The notes below the pieces were generated by a model. The model did not search any database and was not told where the DNA came from. It saw nothing but the letters and a program-made list of their open reading frames with translations. A stretch of 64,000 nucleotides of DNA, taken from the NCBI RefSeq assembly GCF_048323655.1, contig NZ_JBLUWW010000001.1:1169962-1233961 (forward strand), read 5' to 3'. Positions 50,000 to 59,800 of the stretch are shown here, piece by piece. Origin of the DNA: Salinimicrobium soli. Its GTDB lineage: Bacteria; Bacteroidota; Bacteroidia; Flavobacteriales; Flavobacteriaceae. Made by a program: the position numbers and the translations under genes. Within the stretch, counting starts at the first letter, position 1. Each line of letters starts with the position of its first letter.

Positions 50000-50728
50000 T
50001 TACTTTGATGCCGAATAAATGGTGGCAACCCCCATTGTTTGAGGTTTGTTTACTACTCTATTAAACCCAATATTTCTCAAAATATTGTTGAAGGTTTCAC
50101 CGTGGGGAAATGCAGCGGCACTTTCGCTTAAATAGGAGTAGGCAACTTTATCTTTGGAAAAAATTTTTCCGATAAGCGGTAAGAGGTTTTTTGTGTAAAA
50201 GTGATAACCCTGTTTAAAGGGGAATCTTGTTGGAACTGAGGTTTCAAGTACCACAAAAATTCCACCCGGACGAAGAACCCTGAGAATTTCAGAAAGACCC
50301 TGTTCGAGATTTTCAAAATTTCTTACCCCAAAGGCAACAGTAATGGCGTCAAAGCGATCATCTTCAAAGGGTAGGGCCTCTGAATCTCCCTGTATCATCC
50401 TGATCTTTTGAGAGAGGCCTTTCTCTGCGATCTTTTTTCTACCAACAGAAAGCATGCCTTCAGAGAGGTCTAATCCCACTACTTCTTTAGCTCCTGTCTG
50501 GGCGAGACTAATAGCGAGATCTCCTGTTCCGGTTGCTATATCTAAAACTGAGGATGGATTGGTGTCAGAAACCATTTTTACCACCTTTTTCCTCCATTTT
50601 ACATCAATTCCAAAGGAAATAACCCTGTTGAGACCATCATAATTGGTAGAGATGGTATCAAACATTTGTTCTACCTGTTTCTTTTTATTGAGGTCAGAAT
50701 CTTTATATGGAGTAATCTTTTTTGACAT
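50000..50728 (-). CDS. ubiE: Demethylmenaquinone methyltransferase UbiE/MenG
   Basis: A SAM-dependent methyltransferase for the last step of menaquinone synthesis, 242 residues. Motifs: FDTISTNYDGLNRVISFGID, VLDIATGTGDLAISLA (SAM motif I), GLDLSEGMLSVGRKK, FDAITVAFGVRNFENL and LRPGGIFVVLE. Bacteroidota use menaquinone, so the MenG role is expected. It is the first gene of a pair with porT. Confidence 0.95.
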   Translation of the reverse strand: MSKKITPYKDSDLNKKKQVEQMFDTISTNYDGLNRVISFGIDVKWRKKVVKMVSDTNPSSVLDIATGTGDLAISLAQTGAKEVVGLDLSEGMLSVGRKKIAEKGLSQKIRMIQGDSEALPFEDDRFDAITVAFGVRNFENLEQGLSEILRVLRPGGIFVVLETSVPTRFPFKQGYHFYTKNLLPLIGKIFSKDKVAYSYLSESAAAFPHGETFNNILRNIGFNRVVNKPQTMGVATIYSASK

Positions 50729-50808
50729 TTTTCGATTTTTGCCAAAGATACTAGATTATCTGTAGATTGTTTTCAAGCCACCGGGAATTTAGCCTATTCA
50801 TATATTTG

Positions 50809-50838
50809 TTTGGGTTGATACAAAATATGTTAACTTTG
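50809..50838 (+). promoter_or_regulatory. trkA-trkH promoter
   Basis: TTTG (50809-50812), 18-bp spacer, TAACTTTG (50831-50838). The start would be near 50845, 16 nt before the ATG. A second TATATTTG at 50801-50808 could give an alternative start. Confidence 0.6.
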
Positions 50839-50860
50839 TTTTTCCTGAACTTTATTCCCT

Positions 50861-52210
50861 ATGAAGATAATCATTGCCGGTGCAGGTGAAGTAGGATTTC
50901 ATTTAGCGAAATTGTTGTCCTATGAATCACAGGACATTACTCTTATTGATAATGATCGTGACAGTCTGGTCTATGCAGATGCTCACCTGGATATTCGAAC
51001 TCTCAGGGGAGATGCTACTTCCATTTCTGTTCTCAAAGACGCTGAAGTCAAGAATGTAGATCTTGTGATTGGAGTTACCAGTAGTGAAACTACCAATATT
51101 ACTGTTTGTGTATTAGCAAAACAACTTGGAGCTAAAAGAACGATTGCGCGGATCGCGAATACCGAATTTCTTGAAAATAAGGAGGAGATCGGATTTATGC
51201 AATTCGGAATTGACGAATTGATCTCTCCGGAAGCTTTGGCTGCAACTGAAATTGAACTTTTATTGAGTCAATCGGCTTTCAATGATACTTACGAGTTTGA
51301 AGGCGGCGCTCTTACAATGGTGGGGCTAACCCTATCTTCAGCGGCTGCTTTCGTGGGCAAGTCGGTAAAAGAAACTGCACGAATTTTTCCGGAAATTCAT
51401 TTTATGCCTATTGCCATGCGTAGAAAGGGTACTCAGGAAACTATTATTCCGCGTGGAGATACTGCTTTCAGAGAAGGGGATCAGGTTTATTTTGTTACCA
51501 CTAAAGGAGGAGTAAATAATCTTTATAAACTTACCGGGAAGATAAGGCAGGATATAAAAAATGTTATGATTCTTGGAGGAAGTAAGATTGGAAGAAAGAC
51601 CACTCATGACCTTTCTAAGGAAAAAATAAATGTAAAGCTTATCGAAAGTGATAAGCAAACAGCGTATGACCTGGCTGATGAATTACCTCGCGCCCTTATC
51701 ATTCACGGAGATGGTAGAAATGTGGAACTTCTGGAGGAGGAAAACCTTCAGGATATGGATGCTTTCATTGCAGTTTCAGGGAATTCAGAAACTAATATAA
51801 TGACCTGCCTTGTGGCTAAATCCAAAAATGTCAAAAGGACTATTGCCCTGGTAGAGAATATGGATTATTTTCAGTTAAGCCATTCCATTGGGATCGATAC
51901 GCTTGTAAATAAAAAGCTATTAGCTGCCAATAACATCTTTAGATATATCAGAAAGGGAGATGTGGTGGCTATGACGCGGCTGAACAATATGGATGCTGAA
52001 CTGTTGGAATTCATAGTTAAGCCTTCTTCAAAAGTTTGCAACCGTAGAATTGTGGATCTCAACTTCCCGCGTTCTGCCATTATTGGTGGAATAATCAGGG
52101 ATGGGGAGGGTGAAATAGCCCTTGGAGACTACATTATATTGCCAGGAGACCGAGCTGTTATCTGCTGTCTTCCGCACGCCATTAACAAAGTTGAAAAAAT
52201 GTTCCTTTAA
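50861..52210 (+). CDS. trkA: Trk potassium uptake regulatory subunit TrkA
   Basis: A peripheral cytoplasmic NAD(H)-binding protein gating the TrkH channel. The 449 residues contain two tandem RCK_N/RCK_C units: the first Rossmann motif is GAGEVGFHLAKLL (6-18) and the second GGSKIGRKTTHDL (about 240), with acidic residues DND/ESD at the strand-2 ends that favour NAD. The stop codon shares its last A with the trkH ATG. Confidence 0.96.
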   Translation: MKIIIAGAGEVGFHLAKLLSYESQDITLIDNDRDSLVYADAHLDIRTLRGDATSISVLKDAEVKNVDLVIGVTSSETTNITVCVLAKQLGAKRTIARIANTEFLENKEEIGFMQFGIDELISPEALAATEIELLLSQSAFNDTYEFEGGALTMVGLTLSSAAAFVGKSVKETARIFPEIHFMPIAMRRKGTQETIIPRGDTAFREGDQVYFVTTKGGVNNLYKLTGKIRQDIKNVMILGGSKIGRKTTHDLSKEKINVKLIESDKQTAYDLADELPRALIIHGDGRNVELLEEENLQDMDAFIAVSGNSETNIMTCLVAKSKNVKRTIALVENMDYFQLSHSIGIDTLVNKKLLAANNIFRYIRKGDVVAMTRLNNMDAELLEFIVKPSSKVCNRRIVDLNFPRSAIIGGIIRDGEGEIALGDYIILPGDRAVICCLPHAINKVEKMFL

Positions 52211-53706
52211 TGCCCAGACTTAATAAACCTGTTATAAGTTATATAATGGGACTGCTGTTAGTTTGTAATGGCGGTTTTATGGCAATTTCCGGAGTTGTGA
52301 GTTTATATTACAGGGACACGGTGACACTGGAGATCTTTACAGCTGCTATTGTCACTGTTGTAGCCGGAATGATGTTGATGTTCTTTACCCGGGGGCACAG
52401 CAGGGAACTGAAAAAGAGGGAAGGTTATATTATTGTCACTTTTGGATGGATCATGATGGCGCTAAGCGGCACACTACCATACATGCTAACGGGCAGTATT
52501 CTTTCCTTTACTGATGCTTTTTTTGAAACAATGTCCGGTTATACCACAACCGGTGCTACTATTCTCAATGATATTGAATCGGTTCCTAAAGGAATCTTGT
52601 TCTGGCGAAGCCTTACTCACTGGATAGGAGGGATGGGAATTATTGTTCTTGCTATAGCAATTTTACCTTTATTAGGAATTGGTGGAATGCAGCTTTTTAC
52701 GGCAGAAGCACCCGGTCCCAGTGCCGACAAACTCAAACCCCGTATAACCGATACGGCAAAAAGGCTTTGGTTAATCTATGTAGGCCTCACAGTTGCGGAG
52801 TCTGTTCTATTGAATATCGCAGGAATGGGATTATTTGATGCAATCAACCATTCTCTCAGCACCATGTCCACAGGTGGATTTTCCACAAAGAATGCCAGTG
52901 TTGCCTATTGGAATGATAATCCCACTGTTCAATACATTATTATTCTTTTCATGTTTTTGGCAGGAACCAACTTTGTGATGAGCTACTTTGGGTTTAAAGG
53001 TAATTTTAGTCGAGTGGCGAGGGATGAGGAATTTAAGTGGTACACTTATTTTATTGTCGGTTTTACTGTAGTAGCATCTTTGATCATATTTTTCAGAGCA
53101 GATCCTACAGTGTCTTCTGTGTTTCACCCTATGGTTTGGGGAGAGTCAGAAAGTGCATTTCGGCATGCCCTTTTTCAGGTGCTAACAGTGGTGACCACTA
53201 CCGGATTTATTTCTGCTGATTATACCGCCTGGACGCCATTTTTGACTGTCTTCTTCTTCGGAATGTTCTTTTTAGGTGGTTCCGCCGGATCTACTGCCGG
53301 TGGGGTTAAGGTTATGCGGCATGTGATCATGATTAGAAATGGAATTATTGAATTTAAGAGGACCCTCCACCCGAATGCTGTACTTCCTGTACACTACAAC
53401 GGGAAAAGTGTCCACGGAAAGATCGTTTTTAATATACTTGGGTTTTTTATTCTATATATGCTGGCCTTTATTATAGGCTCTGTAGTTTTGGCTTTTATGG
53501 GTCTGGATTTTGAAACTGCCATTGGGGGTGCAGCTTCTTCTCTCGGTAATATTGGGCCTGCCTTTGGGGCTCTTGGTCCGGTAGATAATTACGATAGCCT
53601 TCCTGCAGCCGGTAAATGGTGGTGTGCTTTTTTAATGCTGATTGGCCGACTCGAATTATTTACGGTTCTTATTCTACTGACTCCCTTCTTCTGGAGAAAC
53701 AGATAA
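52210..53706 (+). CDS. trkH: Trk potassium channel subunit TrkH
   Basis: A K+-translocating membrane protein of 498 residues with four pore-loop repeats: TGATILNDIE, STGGFSTKN, TTTGFISADY and GNIGPAFGALG segments, each lining the selectivity filter, and about ten membrane spans. Together with TrkA it takes up potassium. It overlaps trkA by one base and is followed by a perfect bidirectional terminator. Confidence 0.96.
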   Translation: MPRLNKPVISYIMGLLLVCNGGFMAISGVVSLYYRDTVTLEIFTAAIVTVVAGMMLMFFTRGHSRELKKREGYIIVTFGWIMMALSGTLPYMLTGSILSFTDAFFETMSGYTTTGATILNDIESVPKGILFWRSLTHWIGGMGIIVLAIAILPLLGIGGMQLFTAEAPGPSADKLKPRITDTAKRLWLIYVGLTVAESVLLNIAGMGLFDAINHSLSTMSTGGFSTKNASVAYWNDNPTVQYIIILFMFLAGTNFVMSYFGFKGNFSRVARDEEFKWYTYFIVGFTVVASLIIFFRADPTVSSVFHPMVWGESESAFRHALFQVLTVVTTTGFISADYTAWTPFLTVFFFGMFFLGGSAGSTAGGVKVMRHVIMIRNGIIEFKRTLHPNAVLPVHYNGKSVHGKIVFNILGFFILYMLAFIIGSVVLAFMGLDFETAIGGAASSLGNIGPAFGALGPVDNYDSLPAAGKWWCAFLMLIGRLELFTVLILLTPFFWRNR

Positions 53707-53745
53707 AAAAATCCCTTTTTAGAGAATCTAAAAAGGGATTAAATA
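53707..53745. terminator. Bidirectional terminator trkH / aspartate aminotransferase
   Basis: AATCCCTTTTTAGA and TCTAAAAAGGGATT form a 14-bp perfect stem with the loop GAA. Flanking A/T runs serve the convergent genes on both strands. Confidence 0.85.
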
Positions 53746-53766
53746 AATTCTCAGTATCCAAAAAAG

Positions 53767-54954
53767 CTATTCTGAAAGTGCTTTTTTGATGCGTTTCATA
53801 GCTTCTTCTATTTCGGCTTCACTTGCTGCATATGAGAACCGAATACAATCAGGACTTCCGAAAGCATCACCAGTAACTGTCGCTACCAATGCTTCTTCCA
53901 GAAGGAACATAGAAAAATCAGTAGAATCTTTTATTTCATGGCCGCGAATCGTTTTTCCGAAGAATTCTGAAACATCAGGGAAAACATAAAAAGCTCCCTC
54001 TGGTTCTGTGATCTTAAATCCGTCAATCTCACTCATAAGATCAATGATAAGTTTTCTCCTGCTTTTAAAACGGTCGATCATGTACTGAATACTGCTAACA
54101 GGGGCTTCAAGAGCTGTAATAACAGCGCGTTGAGCAATACAATTGGCACCACTGGTAATTTGGCCTTGCATTTTATTACAGGCCCGGGCGATATCTGCCG
54201 GCGCACCAATGTATCCAATTCTCCAGCCGGTCATGGCAAAAGCTTTAGAAACTCCATTGACAGTGACCACACGATTGTACATGTCGTCGAACTCTGCCAT
54301 GGAAGCATGACCTCCTACAAAATTGATATGTTCGTAAATTTCGTCAGAGACTACAATAATATCAGGATGTTTAGCTAGAACATCCGCCAGTGCTCTCAGC
54401 TCCTCGCGGCTATAAACCATTCCGCTCGGATTGCAGGGAGAGCTGTACCACAACATTTTTGTCTTTGGGGTAATAGCTTCTTCCAACTGTTGTGGGGTCA
54501 TTTTAAAATTGGTCTCAACAGTGGTAGGTACTTCAACCGGGACTCCTTCGGCCAACTTTACGATCTCAGCATAACTTACCCAGTAAGGGCAGGGCAGTAT
54601 TACCTCGTCACCGGGATTTAGCATAACTAGGGCCACATTAGCCAATGATTGTTTTGCTCCTGTTGAAACAACTATCTGTGACCTGTCATAGGTGAGATTG
54701 TTATCTCTTTTAAATTTTGTGATAATAGCGTCTTTCAATTCCACATACCCGTCCACCGGGGTATAGGAATTATAATTCTCATTGATAGCCTCAATTGCAG
54801 CTTCTTTAATAAAGTCGGGGGTGTTAAAATCGGGTTCTCCCAAACTAAGGCCGATGATGTCTTTTCCTTCAGCTTTCAATTCCCTCGTTTTTGCCGCCAT
54901 GGCCAGGGTTTGAGATGTAGACATGCTGTTGATACGGTCAGATAAATGATACAT
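53767..54954 (-). CDS. Class I PLP-dependent aminotransferase (aspartate aminotransferase-like)
   Basis: 395 residues of fold-type I, subgroup I-gamma. Visible motifs: LSLGEPDFNTPDF, CPYWVSYAEIV, SSPCNPSGMVYSREEL (Asn binding PLP), VSDEIYEHINF, the PLP-lysine motif NGVSKAFAMTGWRIGY, and CIRFSYAASEAEIEEAMKRI with the substrate-carboxylate arginine. Aspartate/2-oxoglutarate transamination is most likely; prephenate or other amino acid activity is possible. It follows the desaturase gene by 24 bp on the same strand. Confidence 0.9.
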   Translation of the reverse strand: MYHLSDRINSMSTSQTLAMAAKTRELKAEGKDIIGLSLGEPDFNTPDFIKEAAIEAINENYNSYTPVDGYVELKDAIITKFKRDNNLTYDRSQIVVSTGAKQSLANVALVMLNPGDEVILPCPYWVSYAEIVKLAEGVPVEVPTTVETNFKMTPQQLEEAITPKTKMLWYSSPCNPSGMVYSREELRALADVLAKHPDIIVVSDEIYEHINFVGGHASMAEFDDMYNRVVTVNGVSKAFAMTGWRIGYIGAPADIARACNKMQGQITSGANCIAQRAVITALEAPVSSIQYMIDRFKSRRKLIIDLMSEIDGFKITEPEGAFYVFPDVSEFFGKTIRGHEIKDSTDFSMFLLEEALVATVTGDAFGSPDCIRFSYAASEAEIEEAMKRIKKALSE

Positions 54955-54978
54955 GTGTAAAGAAGTTGTTGATTTAAG

Positions 54979-56079
54979 TTAAGCTGAAACGGTAGGTTTC
55001 ATTCCCATTTGGCGAAGGTGTCTAAAATGTGCAATAATAGCAGCTCTTGTGGTCTTGTACTCATTGTAAGGTAACTCGCATTCTTTGGCAGTTTCCTTTA
55101 CGATTTTCGATAATTTACCATAGTGGATGTGACTGATATTCGGAAATATATGGTGCTCCACCTGATGGTTTAAACCTCCGGTAAACCAGTTAATGATCTT
55201 ATTCTTGGTAGAAAAATTCACTGTGGTAAACAGTTGATGTATTGCCCAGGTATTCTTCATAGATCCGGTATCGTCTGGCAGAGGCATTTCCGTTTTTTCT
55301 ACTACGTGTGCAAGTTGAAACACTATACTAAGAATTAATCCGGCTGTGTAGTGCATTACGAAGAATCCAATCAGGATCTTCCACCAGGCTATGGAAAGTA
55401 TGAGCATTGGTATAACGATCCAGATAGATACGTAGATCAATTTAGTGATAGCCAAAATACTCCACTGGGTTATGGGACTAGGCATTTTTCCATAAGAAAG
55501 CTGTCTGGCAAGGTATCTTCTAGTCTGTTTGAAATCTGTAGTTAATGCCCAGTTGAATGTTAGGAGGCCATATAAAAAGACTGAATAATAATGCTGAAAT
55601 CTATGAAAACGGTGCCATTTAGAATGCTTTGAAAACCTGATGATCCTTCCGGCATCTAGATCCTCGTCATGGCCATGGATATTAGTGTAGGTGTGGTGTA
55701 ACACATTGTGCTGTACCTGCCAGTTATAAACATTTCCTGCCAGAACATAGATAGTGCCTCCCATTAGTTTGTTCACCCATTTTTTGGAAGAATAAGAACC
55801 ATGATTTCCATCGTGCATAATATTCATTCCCACTCCGGCCATTCCTACACCCATTACTATGGTGAGAAGTAACATCCACCATTGGGAAATACCAAGAGTA
55901 AGGATCAAAAAATAGGGACTTAGAAACAGGGAAAACATTACAACTGCTTTTAGGTGCAGTTTCCAGTTTCCGGTCTTTGGAAGATTGTTTTCTTTAAAAT
56001 AATCGTTTACCCTTTTATTAAGTGTTCTGAAGAACTTTGCTGAATCGGTTCGGGAGAAACGTACGTTTGATGTATTCAT
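54979..56079 (-). CDS. Membrane fatty acid desaturase
   Basis: 366 residues, with several membrane spans and the three histidine boxes of front-end/acyl-lipid desaturases: HDGNH (90-93 region), HNVLHH (124-129) and HQVEHH (305-310), which bind the di-iron centre. The HQVEHH third box has Gln in place of the first His of a HxxHH box, the mark of front-end (delta-5/6-type) desaturases; no N-terminal cytochrome b5 domain is present. It introduces a double bond into lipid acyl chains, useful for membrane fluidity. Probably co-transcribed with the aminotransferase gene. Confidence 0.9.
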   Translation of the reverse strand: MNTSNVRFSRTDSAKFFRTLNKRVNDYFKENNLPKTGNWKLHLKAVVMFSLFLSPYFLILTLGISQWWMLLLTIVMGVGMAGVGMNIMHDGNHGSYSSKKWVNKLMGGTIYVLAGNVYNWQVQHNVLHHTYTNIHGHDEDLDAGRIIRFSKHSKWHRFHRFQHYYSVFLYGLLTFNWALTTDFKQTRRYLARQLSYGKMPSPITQWSILAITKLIYVSIWIVIPMLILSIAWWKILIGFFVMHYTAGLILSIVFQLAHVVEKTEMPLPDDTGSMKNTWAIHQLFTTVNFSTKNKIINWFTGGLNHQVEHHIFPNISHIHYGKLSKIVKETAKECELPYNEYKTTRAAIIAHFRHLRQMGMKPTVSA

Positions 56080-56098
56080 TAATTTTCAAAATAAGTTA

Positions 56099-56127
56099 CA
56101 AAGGTAAAATATTAAAGTTCTTTCCAA
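56099..56127 (-). promoter_or_regulatory. Desaturase promoter
   Basis: Minus strand TTG (56127-56125), 18-bp spacer, TACCTTTG (56106-56099): consensus fit. Start near 56092, about 13 nt before the ATG. Confidence 0.65.
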
Positions 56128-56162
56128 GTATTCAGGCTCACAATTAACTGCCTTAATTTAAT

Positions 56163-56170
56163 TACTTTTG
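56163..56170 (+). promoter_or_regulatory. rsmG promoter, -7 element
   Basis: TACTTTTG fits TAnnTTTG and lies 18 bp before the TTG start of rsmG. No TTG at the -33 distance. Confidence 0.45.
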
Positions 56171-56188
56171 CTAAAAAATTAAGAAAGT

Positions 56189-56818
56189 TTGGAATTGATT
56201 AAAAAATATTTTCCTGATTTAACTGCAGATCAACTGGAGAAATTTGCTGCTTTACAGGAACTTTACAAGGATTGGAATTTAAAGATCAATGTGGTTTCAC
56301 GCAAGGACATAGATGAGCTTTATCTTCGCCATGTACTACATTCACTCGGAATAGCCAAGGTGCAGCAATTCAATACCGGAGCAAATATTTTGGACGTTGG
56401 AACAGGTGGTGGATTTCCAGGAATTCCTTTAGCAATTCTTTTCCCTGAAACCCACTTCCGTCTTGTGGACAGCATTGGTAAAAAAATAAAAGTAGTTAAT
56501 GAGGTAACTGAAGGCCTGGGTCTAAAAAATGTTACCAGCACTAATGCGCGGGTAGAAGAGATCAATGGTCATTTTGATTTCATTGTAAGCCGGGCTGTTG
56601 CTGCAATGCCAACGTTTGTTCATTGGGTGCAGGGAAAAATCGCCAAGCAAAATAAGCACACGCTCAAGAATGGGATCTTATATTTAAAAGGTGGTGATCT
56701 TTCCGACGAGCTGGCAGATTATCCCAAAGCTACTATTTATGACCTTCAGGATTATTTCGAAGAAGATTTCTTTGAGACCAAAAAAGTTGTACACCTTCCG
56801 TTGAAGTTTAAGAAATAA
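56189..56818 (+). CDS. rsmG: 16S rRNA (guanine527-N7)-methyltransferase RsmG
   Basis: Methylates G527 of 16S rRNA with SAM; 209 residues. Motifs: LYKDWNLKINVVSRKD, RHVLHSLGIA, ILDVGTGGGFPGIPLAILFPETHFRLVDSIGKK and FIVSRAVAAMPTF. The start must be TTG: a TAA lies two codons before it in frame, no ATG precedes the conserved sequence, and MELIKKYFPDL is the usual beginning. Confidence 0.95.
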   Translation: MELIKKYFPDLTADQLEKFAALQELYKDWNLKINVVSRKDIDELYLRHVLHSLGIAKVQQFNTGANILDVGTGGGFPGIPLAILFPETHFRLVDSIGKKIKVVNEVTEGLGLKNVTSTNARVEEINGHFDFIVSRAVAAMPTFVHWVQGKIAKQNKHTLKNGILYLKGGDLSDELADYPKATIYDLQDYFEEDFFETKKVVHLPLKFKK

Positions 56819-56820
56819 AG

Positions 56821-56851
56821 AAAGCCGCAACTTTAAAGTGCGGCTTTTGTT
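56821..56851. terminator. Bidirectional terminator rsmG / adhesin
   Basis: AAAGCCGCA and TGCGGCTTT pair, with further pairing inside (CTTTAAAG); followed by TGTTTTA on plus and by TTTCTTTATTTC on minus. It serves both convergent genes. Confidence 0.8.
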
Positions 56852-59800
56852 TTATTCAACAAGGAATTTGAGTGATCGCTGTTCTTTTTCGAACTCCAGA
56901 ATTATAAAATAAACTCCTTTGTTTCTTACCTCGACCGGCAGTTTAACCGTATCCTGAACAGGAATAGAGTTGAAGGAGGTGATTTTTTGCCCCAGTTCGT
57001 TATACAATTCCGCTCTCTTTATGACCTTTAATTGTGGATTTTTGATGTAGATCAACTTTTCGCTTCCGGAATAGAAAAGAGCAAATTCTCCTGGTGCTGG
57101 TTCCCCGGTGTCTTTATCACCAGGTTCTTCGGTTCCAGGATTACCTGTTTCACCGCCACCTCCTCCTGTTTGATCAGGATCTGGTGTTATTCCATTATTA
57201 AAGACAAGTGAATAACGACCCTGTGTTTTGCCTTTTTTAACGGTGCCTCTAAAAACGGCCTGGCGAAGATCGTGGTAACTGTTATCCAGGCTATCTCTTA
57301 CAAAGATTGGAAGACCCTCCTGAACATTTTCAAGTTCATCAATTGAAATTGAGAATTGTCCATCTTTGTCTGCTTTAATTCCCAAGGGAAGAACTGTTGC
57401 AGAACCGAAATCCGGAACCCCCTGGATAACAAATTCTCCTTCTCCAATTAACCAGTACATATCTTCAAGATTATTTTCAATAAGTGGGGCGTCATAACCA
57501 AGGTCAAAGCCCATTGAAGTTTCTTGATCTTCGGTGACCAGTAATTCACGGTGATATCCTCCCGGAGACACAAAATTGATCCAGATTCTTTGTCTGTCTT
57601 CTGTATTGGTAGTTGTTGAAACAGCCTTAGTAATATTTGCGCCATCCTTTCTCTCCTGGGAGTGAAAAACAGAGACTGTTTTGTCAGTTTCTGTTTTAAA
57701 TGCACGTTGACTGTTCTTGAAAAGGATCTCTCCTCCGTCAATAGTTACGGGTACATTGCCGGTGATCGCTTCATCAAGAACCGTGTTAACAAAAAATGCC
57801 TGGCCCACAGGGATATACTGTCTTGGTCTTTCCCCGCCTTCTTCATTAGTGGCATTTATTCTTGCATCATTGGCAATAGCTCTAATTCCTCCGGAAAGGT
57901 TATAGACTGCATATCCACCTACATATCTTTCCAGATAATGCGTATAGCCAGAGAAATGGGACCAGAAATAGACTGATCCATTAAAGATGTTTTTGCCAGC
58001 TCTTCGGTCACCGAGATTATCTTTAATGAACTCCTGGGTATCTATGGCAGAGGGGTACGGGTTACCAATAAGGTAATTCTGATCTTTTCCTATTGCTAAT
58101 GATATTGTCCCATTATTTGGCATTCCGCGGAAGGTGTAATTCTGCAAGTCAAGAATAGCCTTATGACCGGAGGAACCTTTCATAGTAAAACCTTCCCCTG
58201 AAGCTAGTTTGGTGTCTATACCAATCTGTTCCCACTCACTATATTCATTGGCTTTTCCGAAGAATCTATTGAGCCAGAAAGTACTAATCTTAATAGGAGA
58301 AGTTAGCGGTCCGTCAGCATAATGATATTGATAGTTATAATTGATGGTTTTAGGATTTGTAGGATCTGAGCCATCTTTAAGAACCCCTCCAACAGTATAT
58401 CCTGTGTTTTGAGCTCCGGTGCTTACAGGAGGTGACCAGTAATTATAATTGAAACTGCTGGCCGTTCCCTGTTGGTCACGTTCTAAACTACCGGAACCTG
58501 TCAAAATACTACCTTCGGTCTGAACAAGCTGTGATTCACCATTAAGATCAATAAATCCATTTAGAGCAAGGTATTTGGTAATAGTTAAACCACTTCCAGA
58601 ACCTGCCTGAATATTTCCATTAACCCGGGTTGGATTATTCCCTACCATGTCCAGTTTCTGGCCGTCCTGTAAAAGTCCCAAAAGTGTAATATTTTGATAT
58701 CCTTCAATGTTATGAGATATCTGGGCGATATTCCAGTCAATGTAGGTGCTATTATCTATTCCCAGATCGTTAGGGAACTTCCACCACTTTTCTTCGTCAG
58801 TTCCTATTTTTTGATCCCAGGTTTGACGGCTTCTCCAATTACCTGGAGCTGCAGAAATATAAGGGAGCGGGGCAGAATTTTGCTGAAGAGTTTCAATATT
58901 TCTTAATTGACCGTCGACCTTATTTGTGGCACGGTCCAGGGTGATTCCACCATTGGTGGCGGCTTCTTCGGCAAGTAACCTGTAATACCCCGAAAGATCA
59001 GACCAAAGTAGCGACCCCGGAACATCCATTGGTAAAACTTCGCCTTTAACGGCAGTGCCATTAGCAACTATTCGCTGGTTCATCATGAACCTGATCTGTT
59101 CAACAGAAAGTGCTTTTTTCCAGATACGAACTTCCTCGATCCAGCCTTGGAAATAGTGGGCGGGAATCTTTGGAGTTTGATTATCATACATGGCTCCTAT
59201 CATGAAAGGGAAGGTGTTGGCAGAAGGTCTTGAAGTAACATTTTTATTTCCAACTTTGATTCCATCTACATAGAGTTCTACGAGAGATCCTGTGAAGATC
59301 ACAGCCAGGTGATACCATCTATCTGTGCCGACAGTGTAAGAAGTGGAGACCGAATTTCCATTCCAACGGAAGGTAGGTGCCCCATTATTAATTATAAGAT
59401 CATATCCTCCGGAATTCAGATTTCTCCAGTTTCTTTTGGAAAGTACTGTCCTTATACCCTGAACAGATTCAGGTTTTACCCAGGCTTCTAATGTAAATGC
59501 TGAAGAAGGGAAATTATAGTTGTCCCCGAAAATAATGTGGTCATTAACCCCATCAAAATCAAGTGTGCTACATTCCGGAGAAATTTCAATTGAAATAGTA
59601 TCAGTGGTAGCGCAGGTGCCATCGGCATTTGCAATGGTCCAGGTAAGTTCATAGGACTCACCGGGTTCACCAATAAAGGTTGATGTTGGATTTGCCGTAT
59701 CTGTTATGGTACCTCCAGTTCCCTGGGTAATGCTCCAGGTTCCAACTCCGGTCACCGCTTGATTAGCCTGTAAGGTTATGGTGCTGAACCCACATCCCAG